This document shows, piece by piece, positions 1 to 7,207 of a stretch of DNA of 64,000 nucleotides. The notes beneath the pieces were generated by a model. The model was not told where the DNA came from and searched no databases. It saw nothing but the letters and a program-made list of their open reading frames with translations. Both the position numbers and the translations under genes were made by a program. The first letter of the stretch is position 1; each line of letters starts with the position of its first letter. This DNA is from Aquihabitans sp. G128 (GTDB taxonomy: Bacteria; Actinomycetota; Acidimicrobiia; Acidimicrobiales; Iamiaceae): the NCBI RefSeq assembly GCF_019048865.1, contig NZ_CP077604.1:4278001-4342000 (forward strand), read 5' to 3'.

Positions 1-1380
1 GCGGTCGTCAACAACGGCGACGCGCCGCTGGGAAGCGTGGCGGTCAGCTCGTCGCTCCTCGCGGGCTGCGCCCGGACCGTCGGCTCCCTGGCCGTCGGGG
101 CCACCGAGTCCTACGACTGCACCGGCCCGTTCACGCCCACCAGGGACGCCGAAGCCGCCCTCCACGTAGAGGGCAGCACGCCAGGCGGGGATCCTGCTTC
201 CTCGGCCCCGGTGGAGGCGGACAGCACCGTCCGGTTCCAGCTCACGTACTCGATCGGCGACCGGGTCTGGGAGGACCTCGACCACGACGGCAGCCAGGAC
301 GCCGGCGAGCCGGGGATCGAAGGCGTCGCCGTCGCGCTGCTCGACGGCGGCGGGGCGACGATCCGGACCACCGCCACCGACAGCGACGGCCGCTACCGGT
401 TCGACGCCGTGCGGCCGGGCTCGACGAGGGTCGAGTTCCGCCGCACCGGCGCCTACCGCTGGACGAGCGCCGACGTCGGCAACGACGCGCTCGACTCCGA
501 CGCCGCCGCCAGCTCGCCCTCGGCCACCACGGCCACCTCCGGCCCGATCGCCATCGCCGACGGCCAGGCCCCGGCGGCGAGCGGCAACCCGGCGACCCTG
601 ACCGATCCCTCGATCGACGCCGGCCTCTGGCGCCCCGCCTCCCTGGCCGGCACGGCCTACGCCGACGCCGACCACGACGGCCGCCGCGGGTCCGGAGAGG
701 CCGCCATCCCCGATGTGGCCGTCGACCTCCTCGACGTCGGCGGAGCCGTGGTCGGCTCCACCAAGACGGGCAGCGGCGGGACCTACGCCTTCACCGACCT
801 CGTCCCCGGCAGCTACCGGATCCGCTGGACCCTCCCGGCCGGCTACCAGGATCCGAACGGCGTCGCCTCGAAGGCGGCGGATGGGACCGGCACGTCCGGG
901 TCGGTGGTCGTCGCCTCCGGCCAGGCCGTCACCGGCGTCGACATCGCCCTCTGGCCGACGGTGGTCGTCCCCACGACCACCACGACGACGACCACGACCA
1001 TGCCGACGACCACGACCACGACCGTTCCGTCGTCCACGACGACCTCGACCCTGCCGACGTCGACCTCGACGACGACGACGACCACGACCGTGCCGTCGTC
1101 CACGACCACGACCGGGCCGACGACCCCGTCGTCGACCTCGACCTCGACCACGCTCGTCGGGTCGACCTCGACGACCGCAGCCGGCCCGACGACCTCGACC
1201 GGGCCGGCGGCCGTGTCGCCCGCCGACACGACGCCGTCCGGCGGAGCGTCGGCCCCCACGGCGTCCCCGCTGCCCCGCACGGGGAGCGACCCCGGACCGC
1301 TCGTGGCCACCGGCTTGGTCGCCCTCGCGATCGGCTGCGTCGTCCTGCTCACCCGCCGCCGCCTCCGCCGCACCTCCTGA
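1..1380 (+). CDS. LPXTG-anchored surface protein with SdrD-B-like domains (3' part)
   Basis: The frame is open from base 1, so the true start lies upstream; 459 residues remain. The first ~80 residues resemble the end of a DUF11/DUF7507-type repeat (conserved Cys near the end of a beta-sandwich). Two SdrD-B/Cna-B-like domains follow, each opening with a calcium-site-like Asp/Gly pattern (IGDRVWEDLDHDGSQDAGEP, then YADADHDGRRGSGE) and closing in a DGRYRF or GTYAF strand. Next come about 90 residues of Thr/Ser/Pro stalk, then LPRTG (bases 1270-1284), a hydrophobic segment and an Arg-rich tail. This is a textbook sortase signal, so the protein is probably covalently linked to the cell wall. Its C-terminus is nearly the same as that of the giant protein at 17421-24750. 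Ligand unknown. Confidence 0.85.
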   Translation, partial: AVVNNGDAPLGSVAVSSSLLAGCARTVGSLAVGATESYDCTGPFTPTRDAEAALHVEGSTPGGDPASSAPVEADSTVRFQLTYSIGDRVWEDLDHDGSQDAGEPGIEGVAVALLDGGGATIRTTATDSDGRYRFDAVRPGSTRVEFRRTGAYRWTSADVGNDALDSDAAASSPSATTATSGPIAIADGQAPAASGNPATLTDPSIDAGLWRPASLAGTAYADADHDGRRGSGEAAIPDVAVDLLDVGGAVVGSTKTGSGGTYAFTDLVPGSYRIRWTLPAGYQDPNGVASKAADGTGTSGSVVVASGQAVTGVDIALWPTVVVPTTTTTTTTTMPTTTTTTVPSSTTTSTLPTSTSTTTTTTTVPSSTTTTGPTTPSSTSTSTTLVGSTSTTAAGPTTSTGPAAVSPADTTPSGGASAPTASPLPRTGSDPGPLVATGLVALAIGCVVLLTRRRLRRTS

Positions 1381-1408
1381 GGCGGCGGGCGCTCCTGGGT
1401 CCGCCGGC

Positions 1409-3991
1409 TCAGGAGCGGGTGGCCGGTGGGTCCAGCGCCGCCGCCAGGTCGCCGCGGCGGTGGAGGCCGAGCTTGGCGAACGCCCGTTGGAGGTGGGTCT
1501 CGGCGGTGCGCACCGAGATGCCGAGGGCACCGGCGATCTCCTGGTTGGCCTGCCCGGCGGCGGCCCGGGTGGTGACGTCGAGCTCGCGGTCGGTGAGCCC
1601 GACCACCAGCTCACCGAAGCGAAGCGCCGGCGTGGCCGCGCCCGGGCACCGGGCCCGCTGGGCGTCGCTCAGCTGCTTGGCGGCCGCCGCCAGCGCGTTC
1701 GACCCGGCGCGCCGGTGGGCGCCGGCGCCGAGGGCGAAGGACTCCGCGGCATCCAGGTGCAGGCCGAGCTCGGCGTAGGCGGCGCCTGCCGCCACCAGCC
1801 CGGCACCGTCGTCGGCGGCGAGGGCGGCGATGTGGGCGGCCTGGGCGCGGGCCCACGGGCTCTGCTCGACGACCGACGTGGTGGCGAAGGCGGCCACGTG
1901 CGGGGCGACCGGCAGCCCGGCGCGCACCGCCTCGTACCGGAGGCGCAGGGCGCGCGTGGCCATGCCCTCGCGCTCGGCCCAGGCCAGCGCGGCCTCGAGC
2001 GTCCGCGCTGCGCCGGCCCGATCGCCCCGGAGGACGGCGACCCAGACCGCGGCCACCTCGATGTCGCCGGCGAACGACTGGCCGCCGGGCCACAGGTGGC
2101 GACGGGCGTCTTCAAGCGCCGACTCCGCCTCCGGCAGCTCGCCCCGCAGCGCGTGGACCCGCGCGGCGATGGCGAAGCACCACGCCTGGTAGCCGCGCCG
2201 GTTGTCGACGGTGTGCAGGGCCGAGGCCTGGCGCACGAGGCGCAGCGCGGCGCCGAGCTGGCCGCGCTCGGCGGCGACCAGGCTCTGGGCCATCAGGAGG
2301 CCGGCGCGCTTGGTCGGGTCGGGGTCGTCCGCGAGCAGCGCTTCGACCGTCTGGCCCAGGTCACCGGCCGCCACCATGTCGCCACGGGTGTAGGTGGCCA
2401 GGAGCTGGGCGGCGGCGATCCAGCCCAGCGCTTCGGGACGATCGGCGGCGTGGCGCAGGGCGACGGGCACCATCTGCTGGCACAGCTCGATGGTGTCGTC
2501 GCACCGCCCGTCCGAGGTGCGGATGAGGGCCAGGGCCACGAACGCGGTCAGCGCCGAGGGCTCGTCCTGGTCGAGGTTCGCCAGGCGCGCTTCGGCGAGC
2601 GGGCGGGCGGCGACCAGCCGGCCGCAGTCGGCCAGCAGGAAGGAGAGGTAGGCCTCGAGCGCCCACCGCCAGCGGTCGTCGGCCATGACGGCGATGGTCG
2701 ACTCGAGCACGGCGATCGCCTCGTCGAGCATGCCGCGCTCGGTGCTGAGCGCCAGCGCCCGGGCGTTGGCGTACCGGTACCGGAGGTCGTCGTCGAGGCG
2801 GTCGAGCTGGTCGGCCACCGGGCGCAGCACGTCGTCGGCCTCGAGGTGGCGCTGCTGGCGCATCAGCGCGTCGCCGAGCCGGATCGTGGCCGGCAGCCCG
2901 CCGCCAACGGCCACCGACGCCGCCGCGAGGCGCTCGGCCGTGGCGAAGTCGCTGCGCGCCGAGGCGAGGTCGGCGGCCTCCAGCGCAGCGTCGGGATCGA
3001 CCGGTCGGCCCAGCTCCACCTCCCACGCCACCGTTCGCCGCGCGTCGTCCTCGCCGAGGGCCGCCTGGCTGCGCAGCGCGTCGACCACGAGGCCGAGGAT
3101 CTCCTCGCGCCGCCCCGGCGCGAGCTGCTCGAGGAGCACCTCGCCGACCAGCGGGTCGATCCGCGCCAGCGGGGGTCCCCCGAGCTGGGCCAGCACCCGG
3201 GCCTCGAGCGGGCCGGCGACGGCGAGCACCTCGGCGGCGGACCGGTCGTGCGGGGACAGCGAGCCGATCTGCTCGGCGAGCAGGTCGGCGATCCGGGCGC
3301 TCGGGGGAGTCGAGCGGGTCTCGATCCAGGCGCCGTGCAGCAGCTCCAGCGCGCCCCGCCGGCGGGCGTCGTCGACGAGCTCGCGCAGGAGCAGCACGTT
3401 GCCGCCGGTCCGACCGTGGAGCCGGGCGATGGTGCGCGGCTCGACCGGTGCGCCGAGCGCCGCTTCGACCACGGCGCCCACCTCCTCCTCCGTGAGGGGA
3501 TCGAGGTCGATGCGGGCCAGGTGGCCGTCCTTCCAGAGCGCGGTGATCGGCTGCGGCAGCGCCTCGGCGCGGCGGCTGGCCACGATCGCCACGGCCTGGC
3601 GGGTCGCCACCAGGTGGTGGAGCAGGGCCGCCGACTGCGGATCGAGCCACTGGGCGTCGTCGACGAGGAGGCGGACGATGCCGTCGGCGCCGCCCAGGTG
3701 CTCCGTGAGCAGTCGCCAGCTGGTCACCGCGGTCAGGTCGAGGTCGCCGCCGCCGGGAGGGTCCCGGGGGAGGAGGTGCGCCCACGCGCCGAAGGCGGTG
3801 GCGGTGAGCGCCGGAGATCCGGTGACCGTGGACCAGCGCTCGGTCGGATCATCCGCCACCAGCTCCCGCGCCAGGCGGGAGGCGCCCGATCCTGGAGCGC
3901 CGAAGATGATCGCCCCCCCGGTGCTCGGCCATGCCGCGGCGCCCCGCCTCCAGGTGTGCGGTGCGACCCGAGAACGGCCACGCGTGATCAC
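1409..3991 (-). CDS. LuxR-family transcriptional regulator with AAA-type ATPase domain (LAL-like)
   Basis: About 860 residues. The N-terminus holds a P-loop (GAPGSGAS) and a Walker B-like stretch (IVRLLVDDAQWLDP), as in MalT/LAL regulators. The middle is helical, TPR-like and Ala/Leu-rich. The last 65 residues are a LuxR helix-turn-helix beginning LTDRELDVTTRAAAGQANQE and containing ISVRTAETHLQRAFAKLGL. The role is probably ATP-dependent, ligand-responsive transcription control; the target is unknown. The start is uncertain: GTG at 3991 is in frame and another GTG lies at 4057, but residues before the P-loop do not look coding. If the C7 run at 3913-3919 were C6, an ATG at 3932 would join the frame directly and give MAEHRGAIIFGAPGSG. 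Confidence 0.85.
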   Translation of the reverse strand: MITRGRSRVAPHTWRRGAAAWPSTGGAIIFGAPGSGASRLARELVADDPTERWSTVTGSPALTATAFGAWAHLLPRDPPGGGDLDLTAVTSWRLLTEHLGGADGIVRLLVDDAQWLDPQSAALLHHLVATRQAVAIVASRRAEALPQPITALWKDGHLARIDLDPLTEEEVGAVVEAALGAPVEPRTIARLHGRTGGNVLLLRELVDDARRRGALELLHGAWIETRSTPPSARIADLLAEQIGSLSPHDRSAAEVLAVAGPLEARVLAQLGGPPLARIDPLVGEVLLEQLAPGRREEILGLVVDALRSQAALGEDDARRTVAWEVELGRPVDPDAALEAADLASARSDFATAERLAAASVAVGGGLPATIRLGDALMRQQRHLEADDVLRPVADQLDRLDDDLRYRYANARALALSTERGMLDEAIAVLESTIAVMADDRWRWALEAYLSFLLADCGRLVAARPLAEARLANLDQDEPSALTAFVALALIRTSDGRCDDTIELCQQMVPVALRHAADRPEALGWIAAAQLLATYTRGDMVAAGDLGQTVEALLADDPDPTKRAGLLMAQSLVAAERGQLGAALRLVRQASALHTVDNRRGYQAWCFAIAARVHALRGELPEAESALEDARRHLWPGGQSFAGDIEVAAVWVAVLRGDRAGAARTLEAALAWAEREGMATRALRLRYEAVRAGLPVAPHVAAFATTSVVEQSPWARAQAAHIAALAADDGAGLVAAGAAYAELGLHLDAAESFALGAGAHRRAGSNALAAAAKQLSDAQRARCPGAATPALRFGELVVGLTDRELDVTTRAAAGQANQEIAGALGISVRTAETHLQRAFAKLGLHRRGDLAAALDPPATRS

Positions 3992-4002
3992 CGGTGGTGA
4001 CC
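3986..4002. promoter_or_regulatory. Imperfect palindrome upstream of the LuxR-type gene
   Basis: GATCACC-GGT-GGTGACC: 6 of 7 arm positions pair. It lies at the presumed 5' end of the minus-strand regulator. Operator-like, but no binding factor is evident, and it would be coding if the GTG at 4057 is the real start. Confidence 0.3.
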
Positions 4003-4143
4003 TGTGCCTCCTGTCGGTCGACCCCGTCCCGCACCGCTCCGTCCTTCGCTCGCCCACTGGCTCCGCTCATCATGGCGCGCCGCGGACGGGAGCGGCCAGG
4101 CGAGGCGGACGGTCCAGGTGCGACGTGCCACCCCGGGCAGTCC

Positions 4144-4172
4144 TTCGGACAATTCGGACGCCGTGGTACCTT
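4144..4172 (+). promoter_or_regulatory. Candidate promoter for the PqqD/TSP1-like gene
   Basis: TTCGGA and TACCTT hexamers are separated by 17 bases. TACCTT ends 32 bases before the ATG at 4205, leaving a short leader that carries a GGGGGG ribosome-binding stretch. Found by eye; the -35 is weak. Confidence 0.35.
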
Positions 4173-4204
4173 CCGGCCCCACACCGCATCACTGGGGGGA
4201 TCAC

Positions 4205-4918
4205 ATGGCAGCGTTCGACGGAGGCCAGCAGGTCGACGGGTTGCTGGTCGAGGAGATCGCCGGTGAGGTGCTGGTGGTCAACTCGGCCACCAACGAGGCC
4301 CACGCCCTCAGGGGCGCATCCGCTGCGGTGTTCGCCCTCTGCGACGGTGCCACGACCCGCGCCGAGATGGCCACCCTGGTGGCCGTCCAGACCGGGCTGC
4401 CGGTCGACCCCGAGATCGTGGACCTGGCCCTGGCCGAACTGGTCGACGCCGGGATCGTGACGCCTGCCGCCGCGCAGCCGCAGACGACCCGGCGGCAGGT
4501 GCTGCACAAGCTCGGCCTCGTCGCCGGTGCGGCCGCGGCGCTCCCGCTCATCGAGACGATCACCATGCAGCCGGCCGCCGCCGCGGCCTCGGGGCCGCCG
4601 GTGACCTCCCCGCCCACCGGCAACGACGTCGACTGCCAGTACCGCGTGGAGTACGGCCCGTGCTCGGTGGGCTGCGGTGGCGGCACCATGCAGGGCACCG
4701 TCATCGTCCAGGTCCCGGCCTCGGGCAACGGTGCACCGTGCCCGTCGGGGCCCTTCACCCTGGCGTGCGCCGAGCAGCCGTGCCCCGTCCAGTGCCAGTT
4801 CCACTTCGAACAGGGCCCCTGCAACGACGGCATGATGACCATCACCCAGGTCATCGATGCGCCAGCGCAGTTCGGCGGGGGTTGCCCGACGATCCCGCCG
4901 ATCACGGTGCCCTGCTAG
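4205..4918 (+). CDS. PqqD-like domain / Tat-type segment / thrombospondin type-1-like secreted protein
   Basis: 237 residues from the ATG that follows a G-rich ribosome-binding site. Residues ~5-90 match the PqqD-like fold (winged helix, ending LALAELVDAGIV), known elsewhere as a peptide-binding module. Residues ~98-130 form a twin-arginine-like stretch (TTRRQVLHKLG) followed by a hydrophobic run ending in Ala-rich sequence. The last ~95 residues contain ten Cys. The pattern YGPCSVGCGGGT ... APCPSG ... CAEQPCPVQC closely follows thrombospondin type-1 repeats, and a shorter degenerate copy follows (FEQGPCNDG ... GGGCP). The expected topology is a cytoplasmic PqqD head and an exported disulfide-rich tail. 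No radical-SAM or RiPP gene is adjacent. The gene converges on the MauE-thioredoxin fusion, which could handle its disulfides; that link is inference. Confidence 0.8.
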   Translation: MAAFDGGQQVDGLLVEEIAGEVLVVNSATNEAHALRGASAAVFALCDGATTRAEMATLVAVQTGLPVDPEIVDLALAELVDAGIVTPAAAQPQTTRRQVLHKLGLVAGAAAALPLIETITMQPAAAAASGPPVTSPPTGNDVDCQYRVEYGPCSVGCGGGTMQGTVIVQVPASGNGAPCPSGPFTLACAEQPCPVQCQFHFEQGPCNDGMMTITQVIDAPAQFGGGCPTIPPITVPC

Positions 4919-4997
4919 CGCAGACCATCCGGCTGCGCGCACGCCGCCGCCGACCGGCCGGCTCGCGCAGTGGGTCCCCTGTGCGACCGGGCGAGCC

Positions 4998-6140
4998 TCA
5001 GCCGCTCGGTGTGCCGCTGGCCGCTGCGGATCGCGCGGTGGCCACGGCGCGCAGCACCAGGAGGGCGATCTCCTTGAGGCCGACGGCCGTGTCGGTCGCA
5101 ACCGTCCGATCGACCCCGACCACCACGGCGGCGGGGGTCCACCGAGGCTGGTAGTCCTCCCAGATCTCCTGCCCGTCGAACAGGACGGGTTCGAAGCCGG
5201 CGAGCAACGGCACCACTCCCGCGTTGGCCTCGGCCGACTGCGACGCCACCACGGCGAACGACAGCACGTCGCCGTAGGACTCGGTCCAGCCCGCCACCTT
5301 GGCCAGCACCGAGTGGCACGTGCCGCAGGTCGGTGACGTGAACAACAGCACCACCGGACGACCCGGCACCAGCAGGTCGGCGAGCGACACCGGGCCGGAC
5401 GCCGTCGGCAGGGTGAAGGCGGCGGCGGGTGCGCCGATCGGTAGGCCGGCCTCGTAGGCCGGCGCCCCGCCACCGACCTGCTCGACGCCGCCCGCCGACG
5501 GCTGCGGAACCTCGGAGGCTGCCGGGCTGGCGCCAACGGTGGGCCGAGCTTCCTCCAGCTCCCGTACCCGGGCCACCAGATCGGCGTGCGCCGCGCCGAC
5601 CCTGCGGAGCCGCACCGCCAGCAGCACCACGGCGACGGCCAGGACGCCGACGACGACGGTGGCGGCGATCCCGGCGCCCGTGAGGTCGGTCGCCGGTGCC
5701 CAGAGGCTGGGACCGACATCGCTCGCTCCCGCCGCCGCCGCCACCACGAGCGCCAGGGCGGCGAACGCGACGTTGCGCACGAGGAGCCCGGGCCCGATCG
5801 GCTCGGAGCGCACCTGGCCGAAGCAGTTGCACTCCGGGGTTCGACCCTTGGCCAGGTTCGCCCCGGCGGCCACGCAGAACACGACCAGCAGGGCCAACGC
5901 CAGGATGGTGCCGAACCACGCCGTCGCGCCTCCGCACAGCAGTGCGGCGGTGGTGAGCTCGGCGGCGATCAGGAGCCACATGGCGAGCGCGGCCAGGCCG
6001 TCGGGCACGCCGAAGGCCACGACGGACCGCCGGGTGGCCGGCCGGTCGGCGAGCTTGGCCACCGCCGCCACCCCGAACACGGCGACCAGCGCGACCCGGC
6101 AGAGGATCGCTGCCGTGGTCATCGCGCCGAGCGTACTCAT
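4998..6140 (-). CDS. MauE-like membrane protein fused to a thioredoxin-like domain
   Basis: 380 residues; ATG at 6140, or at 6122 as a shorter option. The N-terminal half has four or five hydrophobic segments and the MauE-type CNCFGQ motif, as in the methylamine-utilisation MauE/DoxX-like family. A charged linker leads to a thioredoxin-fold domain with the redox pair CGTC (TSPTCGTCHSVLAKV), matching MauD/TlpA-type proteins. MauE and MauD are usually separate proteins; here they are one chain, so electron flow across the membrane and thiol-disulfide exchange may be combined. No methylamine dehydrogenase genes are in the window, so the partner is not the classical one. The adjacent Cys-rich secreted protein is the obvious candidate substrate. 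Confidence 0.82.
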   Translation of the reverse strand: MSTLGAMTTAAILCRVALVAVFGVAAVAKLADRPATRRSVVAFGVPDGLAALAMWLLIAAELTTAALLCGGATAWFGTILALALLVVFCVAAGANLAKGRTPECNCFGQVRSEPIGPGLLVRNVAFAALALVVAAAAGASDVGPSLWAPATDLTGAGIAATVVVGVLAVAVVLLAVRLRRVGAAHADLVARVRELEEARPTVGASPAASEVPQPSAGGVEQVGGGAPAYEAGLPIGAPAAAFTLPTASGPVSLADLLVPGRPVVLLFTSPTCGTCHSVLAKVAGWTESYGDVLSFAVVASQSAEANAGVVPLLAGFEPVLFDGQEIWEDYQPRWTPAAVVVGVDRTVATDTAVGLKEIALLVLRAVATARSAAASGTPSG

Positions 6141-6302
6141 CGGTCCCACGACGGCGATGGGGCGCAGCAGGGGCGGGCCGGTCGCTCGGGCGCCGGCCGG
6201 CTCGCCCGGTCGCTGCCGATGGCCCAGGGCCCGCTGCGTTCGAGGCGGCGGTAGCGTCCGTCGGCGGCCGCCCGAGGCCGAGGAGATCGCTGGAGGCGAA
6301 CG

Positions 6303-7061
6303 ATGGCAGCAACGACGCGCAGGGTCCTGATCACCGGAGCAGGGTCCGGGTTCGGCAAGGGGGCGGCCGTCGAGCTGGCCGCGCGTGGCCACGACGTCGT
6401 CGCCGCCTGCGAGACCGCGGAGCAGGTGGCGGCGCTGGCCGCCGAGCACCCCGAGCTGACCGCCACGAAGCTCGACGTCACCGACCCCGGCGATGTCGCC
6501 AGCGCTGCCGACCTGGGCGTCGACGTGCTGATCAACAACGCCGGCGTCGGCATCGTCGGCCCCATGGCCTCGGTCCCGCTGGCCGACGTCCGCCGCTCCT
6601 TCGAGGTCAACGTCTTCGGCATGGTGGCCCTGTCCCAGGCGGTCATCCCCGGCCTGCGCGAGCGCGGTTGGGGGCGCATCATCAACGTGTCCTCGGTCGC
6701 CGGCATCCTCGCCTCGCCGCTCGGGTCGCCGTACAGCATGACCAAGCACGCCGTGGAGGCGTTCACGAAGTCGCTGCGGGCCGAGCTGGCGCCCCACGGC
6801 ATCGACGTCACGAAGGTCAACCCCGGCCCCTACGGCACCGGCTTCAACGACCAGATGGTGAACGGCGCCGCCGACTTCATCGAGGACGGGGACGCGCCGA
6901 CCGCCGAGATCCACGCCGCCGTCCGCCAGATCATCCTGACCGACCAGCTCGACCCCGCCGAGGTCTCGAACGCCCTCGCCGACCTCGTCGAGGCCGACGA
7001 GACGCCGCTGGAGACCTACCTGCCGGAAGGCATCCGCGAGCTCCTCGCCGCCTTCCTCTGA
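6303..7061 (+). CDS. SDR-family oxidoreductase
   Basis: 252 residues. Classical short-chain dehydrogenase/reductase: cofactor motif TGAGSGFGKG near residue 10, NNAG near residue 80, catalytic Ser in NVSSVAG, and YSMTKH giving the Tyr-x3-Lys pair. The product is a soluble NAD(P)-dependent oxidoreductase; the substrate cannot be read from sequence. A good ribosome-binding site (GGAGG at 6291-6295) sits 7 bases before the ATG, and a TAGCGT -10-like hexamer lies near 6252, so this gene is leadered. It diverges from the MauE-thioredoxin gene. Confidence 0.9.
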   Translation: MAATTRRVLITGAGSGFGKGAAVELAARGHDVVAACETAEQVAALAAEHPELTATKLDVTDPGDVASAADLGVDVLINNAGVGIVGPMASVPLADVRRSFEVNVFGMVALSQAVIPGLRERGWGRIINVSSVAGILASPLGSPYSMTKHAVEAFTKSLRAELAPHGIDVTKVNPGPYGTGFNDQMVNGAADFIEDGDAPTAEIHAAVRQIILTDQLDPAEVSNALADLVEADETPLETYLPEGIRELLAAFL

Positions 7062-7207
7062 GGTCGATCCGGCCCTCGCCGTCGGGGACGCGGGACGGGC
7101 GCCTCGGCGCGACCGTCGGCTCGGGCGGGCGGGCCGCGGGCCGGGAGGTCCCATCGTCGGCGATGGACCGGACGACGCCGGCGATGTCTCCGACGAGGGG
7201 CTACGGC

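Noticed and set aside
713..4000. Very long open frames on the opposite strand of real genes, such as this 1095-residue one
   Set aside because: Arg/Pro/Gly-rich shadow of the LuxR-type gene; at this GC content antisense and shifted frames stay open without coding.
4205..6140. RiPP biosynthesis cluster around the PqqD-like protein
   Set aside because: No radical-SAM enzyme, precursor peptide or maturation protease gene is visible nearby.
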